Source: GCA-2737595 sp037138535
Lineage (GTDB): Bacteria; Actinomycetota; Actinomycetes; Nanopelagicales; Nanopelagicaceae
NCBI GenBank assembly: GCA_037138535.1
Contig: JBAXIG010000003.1
Span: 1 to 51,385, forward strand
DNA length: 51,385 bases
Direction: 5' to 3'
Below, one piece after another: positions 1 to 6,388 of this stretch (positions are counted from its first letter, which is position 1; each line of letters starts with the position of its first letter). The position numbers and the translations under genes are program-made. The notes beneath the pieces are model-generated. The model saw only the letters and a list, made by a program, of their open reading frames with translations, had not been told where the DNA came from and did not search any database.

Positions 1-22
1 TATGCGTAAGGTAAACAAAATA

Positions 23-400
23 AAGAAGAGTCGCCCTATAAGCCGGATCCTGTCCACCGCACTCTCGCGAGTATCGGATGGGTCACCATCTATCTAGCCT
101 CGTTGTTGCCAACGAAGTCGTGCGGTCTACCCGAGAGCTCGACCGGGCCGATCTCAAACGCTCTCTATATGACCTTGCTCCAGGTGGGGTTTACCTAGCC
201 GACAATGTCGCCATCATCGCTGGTGGTCTCTTACACCACCCTTTCACCCTTACCAATTGCTTGGCGGTCTACTCTCTGTTGCACTTTCCTGCGGGTCACC
301 CCGAGTGGGCGTTACCCACCACCTTGCCCTGTGGAGTCCGGACTTTCCTCGGCGCAATTAGCAAGCTAACTCCGACGCGGTAACCCAGACGACTCTTCTT
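23..400 (-). ncRNA. rnpB: RNase P RNA (bacterial class A)
   Basis: Catalytic RNA that trims the 5' leader of precursor tRNAs. Read on the minus strand it has the universal core GAGGAAAGTCCGGAC (plus positions about 336-350), the ACAGAGAG element, the GGTAAGGGTGAAAGGGTG block, GGAGCAAGGTCA, and the closing GGATCCGGCTTAT near the 3' end. The ends are set by helix P1: AAGAAGAGTCG at the 5' end (390-400) is exactly complementary to CGACTCTTCTT at the 3' end (23-33). The 378-nt length is normal for class A RNA. A T-rich stretch follows the 3' end. A TAGGCT box lies just upstream at 410-415. The open reading frame on the other strand here (78-383) is a shadow. Confidence 0.97.
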
Positions 401-409
401 CAAGCAGTG

Positions 410-415
410 AGCCTA
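410..415 (-). promoter_or_regulatory. Candidate -10 box of rnpB
   Basis: TAGGCT on the minus strand, followed 6-9 nt later by the start of the RNase P RNA. It matches the TANNNT form seen before several other genes in this window. No clear -35 hexamer is visible, and the region overlaps the leader of the divergent yaaA gene. Confidence 0.45.
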
Positions 416-438
416 CCTGCCCGATAGCCTCTCGTGTT

Positions 439-1206
439 GTGCTGATTCTCCTCCCCCCGAGTGAAGGCAAAAGTGCGCCTCTTAAGGGGAAGAAGTTGGC
501 TCTATCTACGCTCACCTGCGCTTCAGAACTATCCAAACCGCGCTCAGAGGTCTTGGCGTCATTGGTGAAGTTAGCCCAAGGACCGCAGAAGAAGGCAAGT
601 GACACCTTGGGGTTAACTCCTGGACTAGCCGGAGAGATCAAGGTCGATAGCGGCCTAATAACCGCACCGTGTGCACCGGCACTTGAGGTCTACTCGGGAG
701 TCCTTTATGAAGCACTCGACTGGAGTTCGCTACCGAACGATGTACGCAAGCGAGCCGAGGATCAGCTGTTGGTGATCTCTGCACTCTTCGGTGCGCTAAG
801 ACCATCTGATGCGATTCCTGCCTATCGCTTGAGCATGGATGTGACGCTCCCCCGTGTTGGTGGCCTGAGTGCATTCTGGAAGAAACATTTGTCTCTTGCG
901 CTTGCTGGTTTGGATTCCGCACCCGTTATCGACATGCGTTCACAAACTTATGCAACGGCTTGGGTTCCGAACCCCGCTAACACTGCACAGGTACGTGTCT
1001 TCCTTGAGAAGAATGGAAAGAGAAGCGTTATCTCGCATATGGCGAAGTTAACGCGCGGAGAGGTGGCACGTGAGCTCTTGTTACAAACGAAAGCACCGAC
1101 AAGCATCGCTGCCGTTTCAAAAGTATTGAGTAAGAAGTTCGAAGTCGAGCACGTATTGCCAAGTAGTGCGAAGAAACCGCACTATCTAAATATCATCCTC
1201 CACTGA
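439..1206 (+). CDS. yaaA: YaaA family peroxide stress protein (UPF0246)
   Basis: 255-residue protein starting LILLPPSEGK after a GTG start, which is the N-terminal hallmark of the YaaA/DUF328 family. Its length matches the E. coli protein (about 258). In E. coli YaaA limits free iron during hydrogen peroxide stress and has DNA-binding ability; the same role here is an inference from the family. The conserved VYSGVLYEALDW and ITHLAK-like (here VISHMAKLTRGE) segments are visible. No good ribosome-binding site precedes the GTG; a TAGCCT box at 425-430 suggests a very short or absent leader. The gene is divergent from rnpB, and its 3' end overlaps the convergent toxin gene by 14 bp. Confidence 0.9.
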   Translation: MLILLPPSEGKSAPLKGKKLALSTLTCASELSKPRSEVLASLVKLAQGPQKKASDTLGLTPGLAGEIKVDSGLITAPCAPALEVYSGVLYEALDWSSLPNDVRKRAEDQLLVISALFGALRPSDAIPAYRLSMDVTLPRVGGLSAFWKKHLSLALAGLDSAPVIDMRSQTYATAWVPNPANTAQVRVFLEKNGKRSVISHMAKLTRGEVARELLLQTKAPTSIAAVSKVLSKKFEVEHVLPSSAKKPHYLNIILH

Positions 1207-1477
1207 TTTGCCTTTCGAGATCTCGATAGAAGTTCTCATGACTTCCAAAAGTAAGCAACATAATTTCTTCTTCACGCAATTCTTGATATGCCAATAACCA
1301 TAATTCGCGATTCATACTGAACTTGAGTACTCGAACGTCGGAAAGGTTACCAAGTTTCAACTTACCGACCCGAGGTTCAAAGCGAATCCTCCTGACCGCT
1401 ACGTCGAGGTCACTTTTTTGTTGCGAACTCAATTTCTTTAACTTTCGATGGAAGGATGTGCTCTTGAGAATTAGCAT
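1193..1477 (-). CDS. Type II toxin, RelE/ParE family
   Basis: 94-residue protein in which a lysine-rich N-terminal region (FHRKLKKLSSQQKSDLDVAV) leads into a compact alpha/beta fold ending LLTFGSHENFYRDLER. That ending is characteristic of RelE/ParE-superfamily toxins paired with ParD-like antitoxins. Such toxins usually act as ribosome-dependent mRNA nucleases or gyrase poisons; which applies here cannot be told from sequence. The ATG at 1477 fits the family N-terminus but lies inside the antitoxin gene, so the two reading frames overlap by 68 bp. Translation probably depends on coupling, because no Shine-Dalgarno motif precedes the ATG. The 3' end overlaps yaaA by 14 bp. Confidence 0.85.
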   Translation of the reverse strand: MLILKSTSFHRKLKKLSSQQKSDLDVAVRRIRFEPRVGKLKLGNLSDVRVLKFSMNRELWLLAYQELREEEIMLLTFGSHENFYRDLERQISGG

Positions 1478-1685
1478 CGCCGAATATGTACTCTCCCGCC
1501 GACCCCTCGGACATTGCCTTCAGAATCTCTCTGATGAGCTTGAAAGAGAGATCGGGATTATCTTCGGCAATCTTGCCGATACGGTAGTAATACTCGATCT
1601 GCTTTGGCAGAGAGCGATGATCCGCCTGTGCATTACGGCGCGCATCTGCCACGAATTCCTCAGATAACTTCACGTTAATTGCCAT
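1410..1685 (-). CDS. ParD-like antitoxin
   Basis: 91-residue protein beginning AINVKLSEEFVADARRNA, a ribbon-helix-helix-type DNA-binding start, followed by HRSLPKQIEYYYRIGKIAED and a GEYIFG motif at residues 64-69. This pattern is that of the ParD-like antitoxin family, which binds the toxin and represses its own operon. Family members usually end soon after GEYxFG, but this one continues for 22 more residues (70-91). That tail is encoded by DNA that also encodes the start of the toxin in another frame. GAGGGG lies just upstream of the ATG, and a TAAGTT box further upstream could be its -10. It is the first gene of the pair. Confidence 0.85.
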   Translation of the reverse strand: MAINVKLSEEFVADARRNAQADHRSLPKQIEYYYRIGKIAEDNPDLSFKLIREILKAMSEGSAGEYIFGDANSQEHILPSKVKEIEFATKK

Positions 1686-1783
1686 AACCCCTCGCTTCCT
1701 GGGCAGAACTTACCACCTCAATGGAGCTTAAAGGAACTTTATGGACCCTCGATGTGAACTAACGGCTCCATTGCACCTAAACC

Positions 1784-2911
1784 TCACTCAGAGTGAGTTG
1801 CGAGGTGGGAGGTGTCGTTCATCGCTCGCACGAGCGCGAAACCATCCTCCCAAATACTCACGACAGAAACGCCACACGGGTGAAGATCGAAGCGATGAAT
1901 GATCTCCATCGGAGCACCCAAAGTCTCGCGCAGCATCTGCTTGATTGGGGTTACGTGCGCCACGATCGCAACGGTCCTACCCACATGCTTCTTGGCGACG
2001 CGATACATCGCGGGGATAACACGCGCTGAAACTTGATCATGAGATTCCCCACCTGGCGTCGGCAGCGAAGTCGATGTGAGCCAGCGATCTAGGCGTGCAC
2101 CATCTTGCTCCTTCACCTCAGCAAAACTAAGACCCTCCCACTCACCAAAATTCAATTCAGTGAAATCATCTTCCACAATCGCCTTCAGTTTTGCGTGCTG
2201 TTCAATATGCGCGGCAGTTTGCTTCGCACGCAAAAGCGGCGAGGTATAGAGAACGTCAATCTCCCGAACGCATACGGCCTTCGCCATATGTGCCGCTTGC
2301 CACTCACCATGTTCACTCAAACCAGGGTTGGTGCCGCCACTGCCTGAGAATCGCCGCTCAGGAGTGAGATGAGTTTCGCCATGACGGATCAAAATCAAGG
2401 TTGTTACTGGTGCACCGCTTGTGAGGCGCCCAACGAGTTGATTCTTCGGAGCCGCATCGGCCGGGACATCCACATTTGGACTCCCCTGCCATGCCTGGCC
2501 TTGTTCAGCAGCATCTAACGCTTCGTTAGCCAGACGATCTGCATGTGAATTCTCTTCACGCGGAATCCAGATGAACTTGATCAATTCGTAGGGGTGAATG
2601 TTGCGAGCCTGCTTGGCTAGTTCACGCATATCGGGATGTTTGATCTGCCAGCGCCCCGACATCTGCTCGACAACTAACTTGGAATCCATCCGCGCTTCAA
2701 TATGGGCTTCTGGATCGATCGCATGAGCGGCGGTGAGCCCAGCAATTAAGCCACGGTATTCGGCCACGTTGTTAGTGGCCACACCAATGGACTCAGCTAC
2801 CTCCTTAAGTACCTCGCCAGTTTTCGCATCAATAACTACGGCGCCAAATCCAGCAGGGCCAGGATTGCCACGTGAGCCACCGTCTGCAGTAATTACTAAA
2901 GAGCGAGACAT
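1784..2911 (-). CDS. Bifunctional RNase HI / histidine phosphatase
   Basis: 375-residue fusion. Residues 1 to about 140 are an RNase HI domain: ITADGGSRGNPGPAG carries the first catalytic Asp, NNVAEYRGL the Glu, RMDSKLVVEQM the second Asp and SHADRLANEA the last Asp. It degrades the RNA strand of RNA/DNA hybrids. After an Ala/Pro linker, residues from about 172 form a phosphoglycerate-mutase-like histidine phosphatase (LILIRHGETH, later VAHVTPI), similar to alpha-ribazole phosphatase CobC. M. tuberculosis Rv2228c has the same architecture. The ATG at 2911 was chosen over one 14 codons upstream because it starts the RNase H fold and overlaps the upstream stop as TAATG, which indicates translational coupling. 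Confidence 0.93.
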   Translation of the reverse strand: MSRSLVITADGGSRGNPGPAGFGAVVIDAKTGEVLKEVAESIGVATNNVAEYRGLIAGLTAAHAIDPEAHIEARMDSKLVVEQMSGRWQIKHPDMRELAKQARNIHPYELIKFIWIPREENSHADRLANEALDAAEQGQAWQGSPNVDVPADAAPKNQLVGRLTSGAPVTTLILIRHGETHLTPERRFSGSGGTNPGLSEHGEWQAAHMAKAVCVREIDVLYTSPLLRAKQTAAHIEQHAKLKAIVEDDFTELNFGEWEGLSFAEVKEQDGARLDRWLTSTSLPTPGGESHDQVSARVIPAMYRVAKKHVGRTVAIVAHVTPIKQMLRETLGAPMEIIHRFDLHPCGVSVVSIWEDGFALVRAMNDTSHLATHSE

Positions 2912-3651
2912 TAAAGACCAGAATCTGAAGTACGTACGAGAATGCGGCGGCACTCCTCACAGCGCAAAACTTCATCAGCAGCCGCGGAGCGGAACTTCTC
3001 GATATCAACCGCGTTGATTTCTAGTCGGCATCCTTGGCAACGACGTTGGTGCAGTGCGGCAGCACCAGGTGCGCCTATGGATTCGCTAAGTTTCGTGTAT
3101 TGAGCAAGGAGCGCATCATCGATTTGACTCGCAAGAATTCCGCGCATTTCGCGTGTGACGATTTCTTCTCCAGAAATTGCTGCGAGCGCACCGTCGCGCT
3201 TTGATTCCATGGAATTTACATCGGCAGAAATCGCATCGTGCTCGGTACGCAATTCTTTCTCACGCGCCTGAGCAGACTCCATGCGCTCCATAATTTCAAG
3301 TTCTATCTCTTCGAGCTCATTCTGCCGGCGCCCAAGTGATACCAACTCGTGCTGGAAAGCTTCGAGTTCTTTCGGACTTCCTTGACCGGCATCTAGACGG
3401 CTCTGATCCTTAGCGACGCGAGAGCGCACCTGATCAACATCGGCATCCGCGCGAAGTAATTCCTTCTTGATATCGCTCTGCTCGGTGGTGATTGCCACAA
3501 TGAGATTGTTGAGCTCTGTAAGTCGGACCCCAGCCCTGGCGATCGCCTCGTGCTCCGGCAACGACTTGGCCTTATGAGCGAGCTGGGAGAGGGTCTGATC
3601 AAGGCCCGCAATATCGAGTAGCTTCGCTTGATCTGCTGGCGCAGCTTTCAC
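2911..3651 (-). CDS. Zinc-ribbon coiled-coil protein (Rv2229c-like)
   Basis: 246-residue protein made mostly of a long helical hairpin (about residues 20-190, rich in Glu, Arg and Leu) followed by a C-terminal C4 zinc ribbon with CQGCRLE and CEECRR. This is the CT398-like hairpin plus zinc-ribbon family found beside the RNase H/phosphatase in many Actinobacteria. The molecular function is not established; nucleic-acid or protein binding is plausible. It starts at a GTG with a strong AGGAGG ribosome-binding site 5 nt upstream. Its TAA overlaps the next ATG by one base. Confidence 0.88.
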   Translation of the reverse strand: MKAAPADQAKLLDIAGLDQTLSQLAHKAKSLPEHEAIARAGVRLTELNNLIVAITTEQSDIKKELLRADADVDQVRSRVAKDQSRLDAGQGSPKELEAFQHELVSLGRRQNELEEIELEIMERMESAQAREKELRTEHDAISADVNSMESKRDGALAAISGEEIVTREMRGILASQIDDALLAQYTKLSESIGAPGAAALHQRRCQGCRLEINAVDIEKFRSAAADEVLRCEECRRILVRTSDSGL

Positions 3652-3773
3652 GAGGACCTCCTGGGGCCGATATGGAATTGGCTTAAGGCTACCGCGCCCA
3701 TGAGGCCAGTCACACCCACCAGAGATTGGAATGCACCTGCAGCCATCCTTTCCACCCGCTGACCCATGCCCTT

Positions 3774-3779
3774 AGATTG
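3774..3779 (+). promoter_or_regulatory. Candidate -10 box of the PLP enzyme gene
   Basis: TAGATT, which would place the transcript start near 3786 and leave a leader of about 19 nt holding GAGGAGA before the ATG at 3805. No convincing -35 element is seen. Its position downstream of the ATG at 3766 supports 3805 as the true start. Confidence 0.35.
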
Positions 3780-3804
3780 GGGGCGAACCTATCGAGGAGA
3801 AGAG

Positions 3805-5058
3805 ATGAGACCAGCGCTACCGAAACATGGCCGCCCTTGGGCTGAGATCAAGGACGAGATGTCTGGCTACTCCACACACGATGTGAAGTGGCGGGAAGGC
3901 CGCCATGCCTTCCATGTCTGGTACGGCGGCGATGACATCTTTGAAGTACAGCGCGAGAGCTACACGATGTACATGCAAGAAAACGGTGGCGGTGCGGGCA
4001 AAACTTTTAAAAGCCTGAAGATCATGGAAGACGCGGTCATCGATTATGCGGCGGGGCTTTTGCAGGGCACGTCGGCCGTCGGGCACATCACCTCAGGTGG
4101 AAGTGAAAGTATTTTCGTTGCCATGAAAGCCGCTCGCGATTGGGCGCGCACACATAAGCCAGAAATTACAGCACCCGAAGTAGTGATTCCATTCTCCGGT
4201 CATCCCACCTTCAATCGGGCCGCAGAGTATCTCGGACTCACGATTGTGCGCGTACCAGTTGCTACGGACCTGCGTGGAGATGTTTCTGCCATGGAAGCGG
4301 CCATCACCACGAACACCATCGCACTCGTGGGCTCTGCGGTCTGTTTTCCTTACGGTGTAGTCGATCCGATCAGCGATCTCAGCGCTCTAGCGCAACGAAG
4401 GAATCTCTGGCTCCACGTCGATGCGTGTATCGCTGGATTACAAGCGCCCTTCGCGCGCGAACTTGGGTACGAAGTTCCCGACTTTGATTTCTCACTTCCT
4501 GGAGTGAGCTCGATCTCTGCCGATATGCACAAGTACGGCTTCGGCGCCAAGGGCTCATCGCTCGTTCTCTATGCAAACGCCGAACTCGCCTCTTTTCAAC
4601 CATTCAATTTCTATGACTGGCCCCTTGGTCAATTTTCAAACCCCAACGTGGCGAGCACTCGTCCTGGCGGATCGATTGCAAGCTCCTACGCCGTGATGAA
4701 CTATCTTGGTCATGACGGGTATCTAGCGTTGAATAAGCGCCTGATGAACCTACGTGATGAAATCATGGCTGGCATTAACGCAATTCCAGGACTCACCATT
4801 AACAGCACGCCACATTCCCTCATCATTAGTTTTGGTCCTTCAGACCAGGAGAACGTTGATGGCCTGGCGATCTACGATGAGATGGCTAAGAGAGATTGGT
4901 ACCTCGGCCGCTCATATCAACCACGCGGAATGATGATGGGAATCTCGTTGCCACACGAACTCTCTCAAGCAAAGCTACTCTCGGATTTAGCGGAGTGCAC
5001 AGAACAAGTCATTCGCACTCATCAGAAGAGTGATCCAAACGCGCCACTGACTTATTAG
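3805..5058 (+). CDS. PLP-dependent sphingosine-1-phosphate-lyase-like enzyme
   Basis: 417-residue group II PLP enzyme. The TSGGSESIFVAMKAARD segment, the GSAVCFPYGVVDPI loop, LWLHVDACIAG (cofactor Asp) and ISADMHKYGFGAKGSS (Schiff-base Lys) match the sphingosine-1-phosphate lyase branch more closely than glutamate decarboxylase. That family cleaves phosphorylated amino-alcohols to a fatty aldehyde plus phosphoethanolamine; the bacterial substrate here is unknown, and an amino-acid decarboxylase role remains possible. The ATG at 3805 is preceded by GAGGAGAAGAG; an upstream ATG at 3766 has no such site and lies before a likely -10 box. It is a single-gene unit between divergent and convergent neighbours. 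Confidence 0.85.
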   Translation: MRPALPKHGRPWAEIKDEMSGYSTHDVKWREGRHAFHVWYGGDDIFEVQRESYTMYMQENGGGAGKTFKSLKIMEDAVIDYAAGLLQGTSAVGHITSGGSESIFVAMKAARDWARTHKPEITAPEVVIPFSGHPTFNRAAEYLGLTIVRVPVATDLRGDVSAMEAAITTNTIALVGSAVCFPYGVVDPISDLSALAQRRNLWLHVDACIAGLQAPFARELGYEVPDFDFSLPGVSSISADMHKYGFGAKGSSLVLYANAELASFQPFNFYDWPLGQFSNPNVASTRPGGSIASSYAVMNYLGHDGYLALNKRLMNLRDEIMAGINAIPGLTINSTPHSLIISFGPSDQENVDGLAIYDEMAKRDWYLGRSYQPRGMMMGISLPHELSQAKLLSDLAECTEQVIRTHQKSDPNAPLTY

Positions 5059-5072
5059 TGTGGCGGTCTATC

Positions 5073-5147
5073 TGGTGGGCGCTGAGGGTTTCGAACCCCC
5101 GACATCCTCGGTGTAAGCGAGGCGCTCTACCGCTGAGCTAAGCACCC
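5073..5147 (-). tRNA. tRNA-Val (anticodon TAC)
   Basis: Full cloverleaf on the minus strand: acceptor GGGTGCT paired with AGCGCCC, D arm GCTCAGCGGTAGAGC, anticodon stem CCTCG/CGAGG enclosing CTTACAC (anticodon TAC), and T arm GGGGG-TTCGAAA-CCCTC. The 3' CCA is encoded in the DNA (5073-5075), unlike the tRNA-Arg at 44.7 kb. Confidence 0.97.
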
Positions 5148-5151
5148 TTAT

Positions 5152-5173
5152 CGCACCCACCTAAGTGGGCGCG
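5152..5173 (-). other. Hairpin between peroxiredoxin gene and tRNA-Val
   Basis: CGCACCCAC and GTGGGCGCG pair around a CTAA loop with one mismatch. It lies between the peroxiredoxin stop (5185) and the tRNA 5' end (5147). It has no following T run, so a processing or weak termination role is only a guess. Confidence 0.3.
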
Positions 5174-5184
5174 ACCGGAACATA

Positions 5185-5640
5185 CTAGAGGGCAGCTAGG
5201 GCCTTCTTGTAATCCTCGTTATTTCGCGCGTCCATGCCACTGTAAAGAGCAAATCGGACAACGCCTTTTTTGTCGATGATGAAGGATCCACGGTTAGCAA
5301 AGCCCTTCTCTTCGATGAAGGTTCCGAATGCCTGAGATGCGGCGCCATGTGGCCAGAAGTCTGAGAGCACAGAGAAGTTGAAGCCTTCCTTGGCAGCAAA
5401 TTCCTTCTGTGTGTAAGGAGAGTCGCATGAGATGGCAAGGAGTTCAGTCTTCTCATTTTGGAAAGAACTGAGGTCATCGCGAAGACCACAAAGTTCACCA
5501 GTACAAGTACCAGTAAAGGAGAAGGGATAGAAGGTGATCAGCACGTTCTTCTTTCCACGGAAAGAAGAGAGCGTCACCTCTTCGGTCTGCTGATTTTTGA
5601 GTGTGAAATCTGGGGCGATGTCGCCGATTGAAAGTGCCAT
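5185..5640 (-). CDS. Peroxiredoxin, AhpE/Bcp type
   Basis: 151-residue thiol peroxidase reducing hydrogen peroxide or alkyl hydroperoxides in the cytoplasm. The active-site segment reads PFSFTGTCTGELCGLRD, with peroxidatic Cys46 and a second Cys51 five residues later. M. tuberculosis AhpE (Rv2238c) is a one-Cys enzyme in a similar gene context; the extra Cys resembles the Cys pair of Bcp/PrxQ and suggests an internal disulfide mechanism. The ATG at 5640 is preceded by AAAGGAGAAAC and begins the family sequence ALSIGDIAPDFTL; the upstream extension in frame looks non-coding. The next gene upstream on the same strand is the DUF3052 gene. Confidence 0.9.
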   Translation of the reverse strand: MALSIGDIAPDFTLKNQQTEEVTLSSFRGKKNVLITFYPFSFTGTCTGELCGLRDDLSSFQNEKTELLAISCDSPYTQKEFAAKEGFNFSVLSDFWPHGAASQAFGTFIEEKGFANRGSFIIDKKGVVRFALYSGMDARNNEDYKKALAAL

Positions 5641-5681
5641 GTTTCTCCTTTGTGCGGCGAGCGCCGCGATTGGTTGAGCAA

Positions 5682-6101
5682 TTAGCGGCGAGATGCCTTT
5701 GGTGCAGTGAACTTTGTTGCTGTCCAATCCTTTGCAACTGCAAAAGATGAAGTTTGTGAAAGGCCCGCAGTGGGCGCAGCTTCTTGAATGTCGCTGGGCT
5801 CCACATGTTGCGGACGGCCAGCCTTAGGAGTGATCACCCAGATAGCTCCCGCATCGGCTAAGAAGGTAAGTGCATCAACCAAAAGATCAACGAGGTCTCC
5901 GTCATCTTCACGGAACCAAATGAGGGCGACGTCAACAACTTCTTCGGTTTCAACACTGAGGAAGTCAGATCCCGCGAGCGCAGTAATTTCTTCGCGAAGG
6001 GCCATATCGACATCAGAGCCAAAGCCCATTTCCATGACGAGTGCACCGGGAAGGACACCAAGGCGACTCGCCACTCCCGCGGAGCCCGCGGCCGTACTCA
6101 C
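5682..6101 (-). CDS. DUF3052 family protein
   Basis: 139-residue protein of the actinobacterial DUF3052 family (Rv2239c-like). It has an acidic middle (DFLSVETEEVVDVALIWFRE) and the segment GAIWVITPKAGRPQHVEPSDIQEAAP, which resembles domains that bind acyl or nucleotide ligands, but no function is established. It starts at GTG with GAGGAGGGG upstream. It sits between ahpE and the divergent aceE, as in mycobacteria, so a link with pyruvate metabolism or redox stress is possible but unproven. Confidence 0.85.
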   Translation of the reverse strand: MSTAAGSAGVASRLGVLPGALVMEMGFGSDVDMALREEITALAGSDFLSVETEEVVDVALIWFREDDGDLVDLLVDALTFLADAGAIWVITPKAGRPQHVEPSDIQEAAPTAGLSQTSSFAVAKDWTATKFTAPKASRR

Positions 6102-6149
6102 ACAATCCCCTCCTCATTTGGAACTCTGGATTTCACTTTTTCGATACCT

Positions 6150-6165
6150 GTGGAGAGTACTCCAC
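6150..6165. promoter_or_regulatory. Inverted repeat upstream of aceE
   Basis: GTGGAG-AGTA-CTCCAC, a perfect palindrome with 6-bp arms in the DUF3052/aceE divergent region. It could be an operator for either gene. No regulator can be assigned from sequence. Confidence 0.35.
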
Positions 6166-6218
6166 CCAGATCTGAGGCTTTTCGCAAGTCCTGCTGGGTA
6201 AAAATCAATCTGAACCCG

Positions 6219-6228
6219 GGATTAATCC
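6219..6228. promoter_or_regulatory. Second inverted repeat upstream of aceE
   Basis: GGATTAATCC is a perfect 10-bp palindrome. The flanks extend it imperfectly (GAACCCGGGATT against AATCCAGGAATTC), which is typical of dimeric repressor sites. It lies about 30 bp before the first possible aceE start. Confidence 0.35.
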
Positions 6229-6388
6229 AGGAATTCATCAGGCGAAGGCACCTAATGTGACGAATCGACCCTGGCTAGGGGAAGATAGGGATCGAGCTCG
6301 AAAGACTCCCGTGACCCGGGATCCTGGATCGCTCGCCAGTCCCGCCAAGGGCTGGGCAGACCCCATCTCACCCGAAGGGCGCCAAACT

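Noticed and set aside
78..383. 101-codon open frame on the plus strand
   Set aside because: It lies entirely within the RNase P RNA gene on the opposite strand and has no protein-like features.
1410..1420. Run of six A bases before the antitoxin stop as a programmed frameshift site
   Set aside because: Neither frame after the run extends a known domain, and no stimulating structure is visible.
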